Positions 14,952-24,900 of a stretch of DNA of 64,000 nucleotides are shown here, one piece after another. Location: NCBI GenBank assembly GCA_964486935.1, contig CAZAPG010000014.1:74673-138672 (forward strand), given 5' to 3'. The notes under the pieces are model-generated. The model was given only the letters and a program-made list of their open reading frames with translations, was not told where the DNA came from and made no database searches. This stretch comes from CAZAPG01 sp964486935 (GTDB lineage Bacteria; Chloroflexota; Anaerolineae; 4572-78; J111). How positions within the stretch are numbered: the stretch's first letter is position 1; each line of letters begins with the position of its first letter. The translations under genes and the position numbers were made by a program.

Positions 14952-16693
14952 CGGCAAACCAACACCGGGCGGCCGGCTTCGGTCAACACCTTATCAACCG
15001 CACTGCCCAGAACAAGGTCTTTTACCCGGCTGTGCCCGTATCCCCCCATAATGATGAGGTCGGCCCCGGCCTCTTCAGCGGTTGCCAGGATAATTTCGCC
15101 GGCTGAACCATTTTTCTGGACAAATGTTGCCTGTAAATGGTGTTGGTCAAGATACTGCTTCGCCTCGGCTTCCAGGCTGTTTCGGCTGGAGTTGTTATCT
15201 GCCACGGCCAGAACCGCCAAAGGCGTCAGCCATTGCTCCGCGATGTAGGCGGCCACGTAAAGCGCCTCTTTGGATTTAGAACTGCCATCGTAGGCCAGCA
15301 GGGCTTGCCTGAATTTTGCCGGCTGACCGGTAAGACCCACAATTGGCCGGGGGCATTGTTGAACCAGGCTGCGAAACTCCGAACTCAACCGGCTCATCAG
15401 CCCGGAACCGGGTGGATTTAACACCGGGGCCACCACTAAATCGGCCAGAGAGGCCCGCTCGGCAATTTTGTCAACCGCGCGCCCGGCCTCGATGGTTAGA
15501 ACGCCCGAAACCCCGCTTATCTGGCAGCGCCGATTAAATTCATCCCGCAGGGCAGCAGCGGCAGGGGCCGCTACATCCCCCTCTGACGCAACCAGATGAA
15601 ATCCCCACACCTCGCCGCGCTCGCGCCGGGCAATCTCGATGGCCTGTTCCAGGGCCGACCAATCTTCAGCCCGGCCCGTGATGGCGACCAGCGTATGAAA
15701 AAACAGGCGGCTTTGGGCCGGTATCGACATTTTTTCTTGCCGCCACTGGCCTGTTCTGGCCCGGGATTTGCCCCAGGGTTGGCTTGCCTGGAGCCGTGAG
15801 TTGTCTTTGGCAAGGGGATTTGCGCTCAACAAGGTGGGGCGATGCTGAAGGGCTAAATTACTGAGCAGTTCGGTTGGCGTAATATCCCAGGCCAGGTTTT
15901 GCTTTAACATAGCCCTGTATTCAAACATCCACAGATAAAAATCGGTTTCGGTGCGATGGGGAAACTCTTTCAGGACGCCTCGCTCCCGGATAATCTGCAC
16001 CGTGCTTTGATAGACGCCATCATACCAGTAAAGCGCAGCCTCCTGGTATGAAATTTGGCTCCCGCGTTCGGAGTCTACCAAAAAACGATGCGCATCAATT
16101 TGGGCGTCAAGAATCCAGTATTTACCCGGCACGGTTACTTGCAAATCGGCCTCTGGCCGGTTAAGGTCAAGTTGGGTGCGGCGCAAAAAGTCGGCATATT
16201 CGGATTTCAAAATCAGGTCATCCGGCTGGTCCTGCGGCAGCAGGTTGACCTTTGTTTTCAATTCGGTAACGTGGGCTTTAATGTGGGTGGCTTTAAGTTG
16301 CCTGGCAACAGATACTCGATGGTTGCCGTCGGATACAAAATAAACCGCGCCAATCTGGTAAACCAGTATGGGAGGAATGTTGGCTAACCCGGTTTTTGTG
16401 ACATACAGTTTTACGTTGGCCCAACGCTCCTGGTCGCTCTTTTTAAGCGGCAAGAAACTGCGCGAAAAATCCTCGTAACGGTCACAACTGCCAACAATCG
16501 AGTCAAGCGGAATTTCCTGGACGCCTTTCTTAACGCTGTCTCCCGGTTTCAGCATTTCGTTGACTTCATCAAAAGACAACAGGCTGGCCTTGCTGCCCTT
16601 AACCCGAGAGATGATTTCGCTCATTGCCGCCTGGCGGCGCGCTTCGCGAAAGTCTTGCAGGGCGCGACTCATCATCTGTTCATCTGGTATCAT
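14948..16693 (-). CDS. ParB-like domain fused to two universal stress protein domains
   Basis: This 581-residue protein has a ParB/sulfiredoxin-type fold near the N terminus (VYFVSDGNHRVSVARQ, with the conserved DGNHR box), a middle region without a known match, and two UspA domains at the C terminus. The last one keeps the nucleotide-binding pattern IIMGGYGHSRVKDLVLGS. Usp domains bind ATP or AMP during stress. The start at 16693 (MIPDEQMM) is chosen because GGGGGG sits four bases upstream; a longer frame to 16810 lacks a ribosome site. What the ParB-like part recognises is unknown. Confidence 0.8.
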   Translation of the reverse strand: MIPDEQMMSRALQDFREARRQAAMSEIISRVKGSKASLLSFDEVNEMLKPGDSVKKGVQEIPLDSIVGSCDRYEDFSRSFLPLKKSDQERWANVKLYVTKTGLANIPPILVYQIGAVYFVSDGNHRVSVARQLKATHIKAHVTELKTKVNLLPQDQPDDLILKSEYADFLRRTQLDLNRPEADLQVTVPGKYWILDAQIDAHRFLVDSERGSQISYQEAALYWYDGVYQSTVQIIRERGVLKEFPHRTETDFYLWMFEYRAMLKQNLAWDITPTELLSNLALQHRPTLLSANPLAKDNSRLQASQPWGKSRARTGQWRQEKMSIPAQSRLFFHTLVAITGRAEDWSALEQAIEIARRERGEVWGFHLVASEGDVAAPAAAALRDEFNRRCQISGVSGVLTIEAGRAVDKIAERASLADLVVAPVLNPPGSGLMSRLSSEFRSLVQQCPRPIVGLTGQPAKFRQALLAYDGSSKSKEALYVAAYIAEQWLTPLAVLAVADNNSSRNSLEAEAKQYLDQHHLQATFVQKNGSAGEIILATAEEAGADLIIMGGYGHSRVKDLVLGSAVDKVLTEAGRPVLVCR

Positions 16694-16776
16694 CTTTCCC
16701 CCCTGAATAGGTTGACCATCTGCCAAAATCGCTACAATTGCAGGCGGCTCGTTGAGCAGTAATTCCAAATTTGGTA

Positions 16777-16874
16777 AGACCTGCCAGGTTTTCAAAGTTC
16801 TGACGGCCAAACACGTGATTTATGATTGTCGGGCAACTATTTTGCCAGGATTATGTCAAAAACCTGACAGGTCT
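16777..16874. repeat. AGACC-N5-GGTTTT inverted repeat with separated arms
   Basis: AGACCTGCCAGGTTTT (16777-16792) and AAAACCTGACAGGTCT (16859-16874) are complementary at 15 of 16 positions but 66 bp apart. They belong to the same hairpin family as 31149-31181 and 58004-58036. The 409-bp gap 16694-17102 holds no gene. Besides this repeat and the promoters listed nearby I see nothing in it. Confidence 0.6.
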
Positions 16875-16913
16875 GGATTTGAATTTGGAATTGCTGCTCA
16901 TTTGGACAATAAG

Positions 16914-16941
16914 TTGGAATTACAGGATTGAAATGTATACT
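16914..16941 (+). promoter_or_regulatory. Possible distal promoter ahead of patatin gene
   Basis: TTGGAA, 16 bp, TATACT. It would give a leader of about 155 bases, so the closer promoter at 17035 is the better candidate. Confidence 0.3.
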
Positions 16942-17034
16942 TACTATGGATGCTGGAAACCCGATTGGCGACCTCAATTTTAATCTATCCCTGCTCAAGT
17001 AACAAATCAGATTCTATGCGCCAAACATCAATTC

Positions 17035-17062
17035 TTTACCCAGCTTCAATCTGTGCTAAAAT
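17035..17062 (+). promoter_or_regulatory. Probable promoter of patatin-hemW genes
   Basis: TTTACC, 16 bp, TAAAAT. The transcript would start near 17069, about 34 bases before the ATG. Confidence 0.45.
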
Positions 17063-17102
17063 TTCAGGGTAATGCCCTGTCAGCTAATGGAGTAAATAGT
17101 CA

Positions 17103-18047
17103 ATGAAAAAACATCCCAAAATTGGCCTGGTGCTGGGCGGCGGCGGCAGCCGGGGGCTGGCCCACATTGGCGTATTAAAGGTGCTCATCAAAGAGCAAAT
17201 CCCCATTGATTTTATTGTGGGCACAAGTATGGGCGCGGTTGTGGGCGTGCTCTACAGCCTTGGCTACAATCCGCCCGAAATTGCCCAGGGCATCAGCCTG
17301 CTGCTGGCCGGCAGCAGTATGTTTAACGTCAAAATGCTCACCTCGCGCGCCCGCCAGCGCCGGGTTGAAGAGTCATTTACAGAGCATTTTGCCGGTAAAA
17401 CCTTTGCCGACCTTTCAATTCCTGTCACCGTGATGGCTGTAGATATGCGCCGTGGCCGCGAGGTGCGGCTAGTTGAAGGGCCGCTGGTGCCGGCGCTATT
17501 GGCCAGCAGCGCCGTGCCGGGCGCGTTTCCGCCGGTCAAGCACAACGGGATGGAACTGGCCGACGGCGGCGTCATCGACAGCCTGGCAACCCACGTAGCC
17601 TATGAGCGAGGCGCAGACAAAATTATTGCGGTTGACGTTTACCCGGAGCTGGATAAAGAAAACCCCTGGATTGACCCCATTTCGGCTATTATGGGCGTTC
17701 AACTGCCAACCGCCCTGTTTAGCACCAGCGGCAACGGCAATGATAAAATTCCCACGGCTGCGGCCTCTATGTGGCGGGCGGTGCGGGTGATGACCTGGCA
17801 CCTGCACCGGCAGCGGCTAGAGGCCCACCTGCCCGATGTGCTGCTGCGCCCCAACGTTGACGATTACGGCTCGCTGGATTTTAAGGATGTGGATGGCCCC
17901 ATTCAGGCCGGCGTTGAAGAGGCCCAACGCCAGGTTGAGTCGCTGCGGGCGCTGGCTGCCCCGGAGCCGGCTCCGCTGCGGCTGCTGCGCCGCCATTTCT
18001 GGAAACGCCGAGATAAAAACGGCTCCGCCCACACCGGGTGGCAATAA
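17103..18047 (+). CDS. Patatin-like phospholipase (RssA type)
   Basis: A 314-residue patatin-family lipid hydrolase. The glycine-rich oxyanion loop (GGGGSRGLAHIGVL), the nucleophile serine in GTSMGA and the catalytic aspartate in ADGGVID are all present, so the Ser-Asp dyad is intact. These enzymes remove acyl chains from membrane phospholipids. GGAG precedes the ATG. hemW starts 6 bases after its stop, so the two are co-transcribed. A second patatin with a cyclic-nucleotide domain lies at 25227-26858. Confidence 0.93.
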   Translation: MKKHPKIGLVLGGGGSRGLAHIGVLKVLIKEQIPIDFIVGTSMGAVVGVLYSLGYNPPEIAQGISLLLAGSSMFNVKMLTSRARQRRVEESFTEHFAGKTFADLSIPVTVMAVDMRRGREVRLVEGPLVPALLASSAVPGAFPPVKHNGMELADGGVIDSLATHVAYERGADKIIAVDVYPELDKENPWIDPISAIMGVQLPTALFSTSGNGNDKIPTAAASMWRAVRVMTWHLHRQRLEAHLPDVLLRPNVDDYGSLDFKDVDGPIQAGVEEAQRQVESLRALAAPEPAPLRLLRRHFWKRRDKNGSAHTGWQ

Positions 18048-18053
18048 TTTTCA

Positions 18054-19259
18054 ATGACTGCTCACTCACCGTTGGGGCTTTATATCCACATTCCCTGGTG
18101 CCCCACCCGCTGTATCTACTGCGATTTTAACACCTATATTGATGCGGGCCGGTCGCTCAAGGCCCGCTATCACGCGGCCCTGCTGCGCGAAATAACAGAA
18201 GCGGCCCAGGCCCTAAACCACCCGCCGCTGGCAACCATCTACTTTGGCGGCGGCACGCCCACCACGCTGGCCCCGGAGCAGTTGGTTGAGCTGGTCGAAA
18301 CGGTCAAAAACAATTTTGACCTGCACCCCCAAGCCGAAATTACCGCCGAAGCCAACCCCGGCGCGCTGGCAGTGGATTATTTGCGGGCGCTGCGGCAGGG
18401 CGGCATCAATCGTCTCTCGCTGGGGGTGCAAAGTTTCAACAATAGCGAACTGGCTTTTCTCAGCCGCCTGCATAACGCCGAGGCCGCTCGCCGGGCCGTG
18501 AAGATGGCTCGCGCTGCCGGCTTTGACAACCTGAGCCTGGATTTAATTTTTAACCTGCCGCAACAAACCCTTGCCCAATGGCAATTTAACTTGCAAGAGG
18601 CGCTCAAACTGGAGCCGGACCATTTTTCCATCTACTCGCTCATCGTTGAGCCGGGTACGCCGCTGCACCGGCAAGTCACCCAGGGCGACACCCCCGCCCC
18701 GGACGATGATGTGGCCGCCGATATGTATGCCTGCACCATCGACACCCTGGGCGAGGCCGGTTATCTTCAGTACGAAATTTCCAACTGGGCCAGAGATAAT
18801 AACAACCTGCCCAACTGGCAAACGCCGCCACTGGCCTCGGCGCACAATTTGATTTACTGGCGCAACCAACCTTATCTGGGGCTGGGCGCGGGGGCTTTTG
18901 GTACGGTCAACGGGCAGCGGTGGGCCAATGTCAAACGCCCGCAAGATTACATTGCTCGCATCGAGGCCGGAAATGGCCTTGGCCCGGCTCGCGATGAAAA
19001 AACAGTAGAGACCATTGGCCGGGAGACCGCCAGGGCCGAGCAGATGCTGCTGGGGCTGCGGCTGGTGCGCGAAGGCGTCGGCGCCGCCGAATTTGAGACC
19101 CGCTTTGGCGTGTCGCTAACAGCCCAATACCCCCAGGCTGTTGAATATGGCCTGAAACGGGGCTTAACCGAATGGGTGGAAACCCCCGCTGGCCCCCGCC
19201 TGCGCCTGACCCGCCAGGGCCGCTTTTTGGCCAACCAGGTCACGCTGCAATTTATCTAA
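18054..19259 (+). CDS. hemW: Radical SAM heme chaperone HemW
   Basis: A 401-residue protein of the HemN/HemW family. The radical-SAM cluster motif is in IPWCPTRCIYCDF (CxxxCxxC), and the SAM-binding FGGGTPT follows. The compact N terminus beginning directly with LYIHIPWC and the lack of the extra HemN N-terminal domain fit HemW, which delivers heme to membrane cytochromes, better than coproporphyrinogen dehydrogenase. The HemW C-terminal domain is present (LGLRLVREGV). It follows the patatin gene closely. Confidence 0.93.
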   Translation: MTAHSPLGLYIHIPWCPTRCIYCDFNTYIDAGRSLKARYHAALLREITEAAQALNHPPLATIYFGGGTPTTLAPEQLVELVETVKNNFDLHPQAEITAEANPGALAVDYLRALRQGGINRLSLGVQSFNNSELAFLSRLHNAEAARRAVKMARAAGFDNLSLDLIFNLPQQTLAQWQFNLQEALKLEPDHFSIYSLIVEPGTPLHRQVTQGDTPAPDDDVAADMYACTIDTLGEAGYLQYEISNWARDNNNLPNWQTPPLASAHNLIYWRNQPYLGLGAGAFGTVNGQRWANVKRPQDYIARIEAGNGLGPARDEKTVETIGRETARAEQMLLGLRLVREGVGAAEFETRFGVSLTAQYPQAVEYGLKRGLTEWVETPAGPRLRLTRQGRFLANQVTLQFI

Positions 19260-19284
19260 ATGGCGCTTCCCACCCTGATTACTG

Positions 19285-19403
19285 TATTTACAACGGAGTT
19301 CGACAGCCCCTAACGCCTTCGGCAACGCGAATGGAGTCCAGAGTTTGCTCTGGTGGTATGCCAAAGCAAGCTTTGGGACTCCATCCATCTATTTACAATG
19401 GAG
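19285..19403. repeat. Cruciform element flanked by a 14-bp direct repeat
   Basis: TATTTACAACGGAG (19285-19298) recurs as TATTTACAATGGAG (19390-19403). Between them ATGGAGTCC (19331-19339) pairs with GGACTCCAT (19376-19384), enclosing two hairpins: CCAGAG-TTTG-CTCTGG (19338-19353) and CCAAAG-CAAG-CTTTGG (19361-19376). The layout resembles a small inserted palindromic element with a target-site duplication that copied the ribosome site of the next gene. No transposase is present. Confidence 0.55.
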
Positions 19404-19410
19404 CAAAAAT

Positions 19411-20121
19411 TTGAAAACTAAGGCCGACCCCCAAAACAACTGGCAAACCCTCACTCAACAAATCAGCCACTGCCGCCTGTGTCCCCGGCTGGTAGAATGG
19501 CGGGAGCAGGTGGCCCGCCAGAAGCGCCGCGCCTACCGGGATTGGGAGTATTGGGGCCGGCCCGTGCCCGGCTTTGGCGACCCGCAGGCCAGGCTGCTGA
19601 TTGTCGGCCTGGCTCCCGGCGCGCATGGGGCCAACCGCACCGGCCGAATGTTTACCGGCGATGGCTCCGGCGACACGCTATTTGCCGCGCTGCATCACGC
19701 CGGCTTTGCCAACCAGCCCACCTCTCGCCGCCGGGATGATGGCCTGACCCTGACCGACGCTTTTCTGACAGCCGTAGGCCGCTGCGCCCCGCCCGGCAAT
19801 CGGCCCGCCGCCGAGGAGTTGAATAATTGCCGCCCTTATTTGGCCCGCGAGCTGGAACTGCTCCGGCAGGCGCAGGTCATTGTGGCGCTGGGGCAGATAG
19901 CCTTCGATGGCTGCCGGCGCGTGCTGAGCGAGGCCGGCTACGCTATCCCCCGGCTAAAATTTGGACACCATGCGCGCTATTCTCTTACCCCACCCGCCCA
20001 AACAGGGCCGCGCCTTCTGATTGCCTCGTACCATCCAAGCCGCCAGAATACCCAAACCGGCCGCCTGACCCAGGAGATGTTGAATCAGGTTTTTGCAGAG
20101 GCCAGATTGCTGTTAGAGTAA
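19411..20121 (+). CDS. Type 5 uracil-DNA glycosylase (UdgB)
   Basis: A 236-residue family-5 uracil-DNA glycosylase, which removes uracil and other deaminated bases from DNA. The family signature GLAPGAHGANRTGRMFTGD is present, as is the second motif SYHPSRQNTQTGRLT. Four cysteines suit a 4Fe-4S cluster (CRLC near the N terminus; C-x14-C around GRCAPPGNRP). The TTG at 19411 is preferred because GGAG is 7 bases upstream; the frame stays open to 19345, but that stretch is the repeat element. It sits between hemW and a membrane protein gene. Confidence 0.92.
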   Translation: MKTKADPQNNWQTLTQQISHCRLCPRLVEWREQVARQKRRAYRDWEYWGRPVPGFGDPQARLLIVGLAPGAHGANRTGRMFTGDGSGDTLFAALHHAGFANQPTSRRRDDGLTLTDAFLTAVGRCAPPGNRPAAEELNNCRPYLARELELLRQAQVIVALGQIAFDGCRRVLSEAGYAIPRLKFGHHARYSLTPPAQTGPRLLIASYHPSRQNTQTGRLTQEMLNQVFAEARLLLE

Positions 20122-20163
20122 CTTGAACAAGGAAAATATGGCTGGTGATGCGTCAAAAACTTT

Positions 20164-20190
20164 GGGGCGAATTTTTACATTTTGCGCCCC
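20164..20190 (+). terminator. Hairpin after udgB
   Basis: GGGGCG (20164-20169) pairs with CGCCCC (20185-20190) around a 15-base loop. No clear U-run follows, so termination is uncertain. Confidence 0.35.
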
Positions 20191-20272
20191 ATATTGTTAA
20201 AACAGGGTGTTCAATCTGAACATAATATGATAGAATGAATAAAAACGGGCGCTACCTGGAGGGGGACACCTG

Positions 20273-20956
20273 ATGACCATTGTGCTTATTGTCGCACTCA
20301 TTGTTTTGGGATTGGCCTTGGGCTTTGTTTTGGCCTGGCTACTAAATATTACCGGCGCGGCCGTTGCCCTGGTAATTGGCTTGCTGCTGGTGGTAGCCGG
20401 GGCGGTGGCCGGCTTCATTATCGAGTGGATTATTGATGAAGCAATACGCAAAAATAGGGAGCTGGCGCGACAACTGGCCGAACGGCGCAGCGTAACCCCG
20501 GTGCTGGTTGAGGGCAGCGTAGTTGAAGAACGGGAGCGCGACTCCGAGCTTCTGTCTCAGGTTTTGCGCGAGCTGGTCGCCCAGCGCCAGGCTCCGGCGG
20601 TAACGGCCGGCAGCCAGAACGCCTCGGATAACGCAACCCTGGCCGAGATATTACGCCAGCACAACCAGGAGTTGCATCAACTTGGCGACCAGATTGCGGC
20701 CAAGGATGCCGAGGTAGACGAGTTGCGGCGCAAGTTTGAAGCCTACCAAAAAACTCACCCCGACAATCTGACCCAAATTAAGGGCATTGGCCCCGTTTAC
20801 CAGCGCAAATTGCGCGATATCGGCTTTAGCTCCTACCAGCAGCTTGCCTCGGCCGACCCAAACCAGATTCGCCGGATGCTCGATATCAAGCAGTGGCAGC
20901 GGGTCGATGTGGAGTCGTGGGTGCGCCAGGCCTTAGATTGGGCAGAGCGAGTGTAG
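20273..20956 (+). CDS. Membrane protein with coiled coil and helix-hairpin-helix domain
   Basis: A 227-residue protein with two N-terminal membrane helices (MTIVLIVALIVLGLALGF and AVALVIGLLLVVAGAVAGF), a charged and probably coiled-coil middle, and a C-terminal helix-hairpin-helix fold (LTQIKGIGPVYQRKLRDIGF). Such helix-hairpin-helix units bind DNA or mediate protein contacts; here it would face the cytoplasm. A strong ribosome site, GGAGGGGG, precedes the ATG. The next gene starts 3 bases after its stop, so the two probably work together. I do not know the function. Confidence 0.75.
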   Translation: MTIVLIVALIVLGLALGFVLAWLLNITGAAVALVIGLLLVVAGAVAGFIIEWIIDEAIRKNRELARQLAERRSVTPVLVEGSVVEERERDSELLSQVLRELVAQRQAPAVTAGSQNASDNATLAEILRQHNQELHQLGDQIAAKDAEVDELRRKFEAYQKTHPDNLTQIKGIGPVYQRKLRDIGFSSYQQLASADPNQIRRMLDIKQWQRVDVESWVRQALDWAERV

Positions 20957-20959
20957 CAA

Positions 20960-21934
20960 ATGTTTGGCCTTGACCTGTCAGACGAGGAAATTACCAAAAA
21001 GAAAAAGCGGGTGCTGGTTCTGGGGTTGCTGCTGCTGTTTTTTCTGGCGGCGCTGGCGGCCTGGCCGGGCCGTGACCGGCAGCCCCCCGAACAGGTGGCC
21101 CGCGCTGACGAGGTCACTCGGACAGCCACGCCGGCGGCGGCTGTCGCTACCGAAGCGCCCGCCACGCCGGCCATCACCCCCCAACCAACGCCCACCGAGG
21201 TTGCTCCCACCTTTAGCCCTGCCGCCCCAACAGACAGCGCCGCCGATGGCTTTACGCCAGATTCCGCCACGCCCCAGGTAAGCCAGGGCAGCGGCTCGGC
21301 TGGCGGAGCCGCTACAGATGAATCCGCCGGCGACAACGCCCAGGCCACCGCCGCATCCGCAGAGCAAGGCGACGCCTCGGCCACTGTTGAACCGTCTGGC
21401 GAAGGTCAGGGTTCAACCGGGGCGTCTGCCGGTACCGGTACGCAAACGGCCACATCGCCTGCTGCGGCCACCGGTAACGAACAGGCCGGACAATCCGGCG
21501 TTGATGTTTCCGCAACCGGTGAGATTGCCGGCCAATCCGGCACAGAGGGGGTGACTGCCACTGAAGAGGCAAGCGGAACAGCCAGCGGCCAGGCCGAAAC
21601 CGAACAAAGCGGCTTGCAGACCCCGGAGAGCGTCGCTACAGAAACCGGCGGAGCCGAAGTCTCTGCCGGAGCCGGGGCAGGGGAAGAGGTTGCCGGCCAA
21701 CCTTCGCCCGCTTCCGGTTCAGAACAGCCGGCAACTGCAACTGAAGCTGGCTCTGATGAGTCGATTACCCAGGCCGGCCAACCCGCCGCTGAAGCCGCGT
21801 CGGGCGACCAGATGGTTTCGCCGGAGACGCTGCCCAAAACAGGGCTGTCCCGTTTGTCCGGCGGAATGATGTGGTTGTCGTTGGGGTTAATTTTGTTGCT
21901 GGTTGGATTTGGCGTGGCGGCTGTAAATCGCTAA
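20960..21934 (+). CDS. Low-complexity surface protein with LPXTG-type sorting signal
   Basis: A 324-residue protein. After a short basic start (TKKKKR) comes a hydrophobic helix, then about 240 residues rich in Ala, Gly, Thr, Ser, Glu and Gln without a recognisable fold. The C terminus reads LPKTG, a hydrophobic stretch (MMWLSLGLILLLVGFGVA) and a final Arg, which is the layout of a sortase anchoring signal. The middle looks like a flexible stalk. It is translationally linked to the preceding membrane protein. Sortase is not in the window, so covalent anchoring is inference. Confidence 0.75.
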   Translation: MFGLDLSDEEITKKKKRVLVLGLLLLFFLAALAAWPGRDRQPPEQVARADEVTRTATPAAAVATEAPATPAITPQPTPTEVAPTFSPAAPTDSAADGFTPDSATPQVSQGSGSAGGAATDESAGDNAQATAASAEQGDASATVEPSGEGQGSTGASAGTGTQTATSPAAATGNEQAGQSGVDVSATGEIAGQSGTEGVTATEEASGTASGQAETEQSGLQTPESVATETGGAEVSAGAGAGEEVAGQPSPASGSEQPATATEAGSDESITQAGQPAAEAASGDQMVSPETLPKTGLSRLSGGMMWLSLGLILLLVGFGVAAVNR

Positions 21935-21939
21935 ACCGT

Positions 21940-21960
21940 AAGCCGCAAGGCTTCAAGCCC
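21940..21960 (+). terminator. Short hairpin between convergent genes
   Basis: AAGCC-GCAA-GGCTT (21940-21953) forms a 5-bp stem with a GNRA-type loop, followed by a C-rich then T-rich tail. It lies between the stops of the LPXTG gene and the kinase-WD40 gene. Confidence 0.4.
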
Positions 21961-21963
21961 CTT

Positions 21964-24900
21964 TTATTCGGGAATTTCCCAAATTCTGATAACGCCATCA
22001 TCCCCCACCGAGGCCAGCCGGTTGCTGTTGGCGGCCCAATCCAGGCCGCGCACGGTTTCGGTGTGACCCGGCAGGGCGTACAGGGGTTGGTTGCCAATAG
22101 CATTCCAAACGGCAATGTTTTGATTGCCGCCCAGGCCGGTCAACGCCAGCCGTTGACTATCGGGCGCCCAGCTAACGGCGGCAACCACTGTTTCCGGCCC
22201 CTCGATTATTCGTAGCTCCGCGCCGCTGGCGGCATCAAATAAACGCACTACAAAATCGCCGCCGCCGGTTGCCAAACGCCTGCCATCGGGCGACCAGTCG
22301 AGGCTTTTGACCCAGGCCGGGCCACGCCCCCGATAGAATTGCTGATAGGCTTCATCAGAGCGGCGGCCTTCGAGCACGCGCAATTCCTGGCCGCTAACCG
22401 CATCCCAGACAATCACCACATAATCGCTGCCGCCCGAAACCACCTGCTCGCCATCGGGCGACCAGGCCACCCCATTAACCTCATCAGCGTGACCGGCCAG
22501 TTCGCGCAGGCTGGCCCCGCTGACCGAGTCCCAAATTCGCACCGTGCCATCGGAACTGGCCGAGGCCACCTCTCGGCCCGCCGGCGACCAGGCCACACTG
22601 TTGACCCAACTGGCGTGGCCGGTGAGGGTGCGCAGCAACTCGCCGCTTTCCGCGTTCCATATTTGTACCAACCCTTCAGCAGTACCTGCGGCTACCTGGC
22701 TGCCATCAGGCGACCAGGCCACGCTGAGTAGCAGGTCGTCATCGGCGGGCAGGCTTTGAAATTCCGTTTGATTAGCCACATCCCACAAATGCACCATTCC
22801 ATCAAAACCCACGGCTGCCAGTTGGTTGCCATCGGGCGACCAGGCCACGCCGTATAACCGGCTGGAATGGCCGGCCAGTTGGCCTGTTTCCTCGCCGGTG
22901 GCGGGGTTCCACAGCCGCAACGTGCCATCGGTGCTGCCCGAAACAAGCTGCTCGCCATCGGGGGTCCAGCGCACAACCACCCCCGGATGGGCATGACCTT
23001 CAAGCGCGCGCAGTTCTTCTCCGCTGGCGGCATCCCACAGGCGAATAACGCCATCAAAGCCGGCCGAGGCAATTTGCGCGCCATCGGGCGACCAATCAGC
23101 ATTGATGATCCATTCGGTGTGGCCGGTGAGAATATTTTGCTCTCGCCAGCTTTCGGTATCCCACAGGCGGATGGTCAAATCGTTGCTGGCCGTCAGCAGT
23201 TGACGCCCATCCGGCGACCAGTCGAGGCTGTTGATTTCGTCCAGATGCCCTTCCAGCCGTTGCAACTCGCCGCCGCTGGCAATATCCCATATCCGCACCG
23301 TGGTGTCGCGGCTGGCCGAGGCCAGTTGCCTGCTGTCGGGCGACCAGGCCAGGCCGTATGGCTCGTACAGGTGGCCAACCAGATGGGCGATTTCTTGCCC
23401 GCCGGCGGTCTCCCAAACTCTAATGCTGGCGTCTGTGCTGCCGGCGGCTATCTGGCTGCCATCGGGCGACCAGGCCAGGCTGACAATCTGGTCGGTGTGG
23501 CCAGGGAGCGATTGCAGTGGTTGCGCGGCGGAAACATCCCATACTTGCACCTGTCCATTGGTATAGCCGGCCACCAGTTGTGCGCCGTCGGGCGACCAGT
23601 CAACGGCCACGGCGCTGGCCTCATCGCCGGGCAGCAGGTTGGCAAATTCCAGGTTGGGCAGGCTGTAGAGCCACACGCCCAGGCTGCTGGCAACGGCCAG
23701 GGTGTCGCCCGTGGGGCTGACCGCCAGTTCGTTAATGGGGCCGCGCCCCAACTGGATGGCCGGGGTAAGGGTGGGCAGGTTGACGATGGCGGCAGCCGTG
23801 GCGGTGGGAGGCGGGGCTGCCGCAACCGCTGTAGCCGGAGGGACAGGGGTGGCGCTGGCGGCGATGGCTTCCTCTGTTTCTCCCTCGTCAGTGTCCGCGG
23901 CGGCTGCTTCAGCCTGCGCCGGTTCGGTGGGCGAGACAGTGGCTTCGGCTGCGGCAACCTGGGTGGCGGCAACTGCATTTGTGTCTGCTTCGGCCAGCAT
24001 CAAATCGGGATTAGAACGAGAGGTACTGGCTGCGTCTCTGTTAAAGAAAATGACGAGAGCGCTGCCGGCCAGCAAAATTAAAACGGCCAGGCCCGCCCAA
24101 ATCCACGGCGAAAGACGGCGGGCGGCGGCGGGGGACGCGGCGGGCAGGGTGTCGCCGGGGATGCTGGCTACGGTATTTTCCAGCGGCGGCGTGGGGAGGG
24201 GTCGATTTGAGAGAATGGTTGCGGTTGTGCCGGTTTCCACGGCTTCACGCAAGGCTCTGGCCATCTCGCCGGCGCTGTTAAACCGGTCGGCGGGGTTTTT
24301 GGCCAGGGCTTTGAGAATTACTCGTTCGATGGCTTCAGGCAGGTTGGGCTTAACGGAGCGGGGCATTGGCAGCGGTTCGTAAACGTGTTTGAACATAACC
24401 CCCATCGGCGTTTCGCCGGAGTAGGGAACTTTGCCCAGCACCATCTCGTACAGCACAATCCCCAGCGAGTAGATATCGGTGCGGTGGTCCACCGCCTGGC
24501 CGGTGGCCTGCTCTGGCGACACATAGGCCGGCGTGCCCATACTGGAGCCGGTGGCGGTTAAGGCTTCGCTGCCTTCTACAATTTTGGCCAGGCCAAAATC
24601 GGCCAGCAGCAGCCAGTTGTCTTCCATCAATACGTTGACCGGTTTGATATCCCGGTGCAGAATACCGCGCTGGTGGGCGTGGTCCAGCGCGCCGGCAAGC
24701 TGGTCAATGTAATCGCAAACCTTGTTCAGTGTTAAAGAGTCGCCCATCACGTCTTTCAGGGTGCGTCCGGGTACGTACTTCATCACAAAATAGCTGACAT
24801 CATTCTCGATGCCGACATCGTAAATGGGCAAAATATTGGGGTGGCTGAGTTGCGCTACAGCTTTGGCCTCGCGGAAAAATCGCTCTTTGAAGCCGGGCGT

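Noticed and set aside
22867..24081. Long open frame opposite the WD40 gene, and similar long antisense frames across the window
   Set aside because: They lie wholly inside strongly supported genes, are rich in residues expected from the reverse frames of those repeats, have no ribosome site and match no family.
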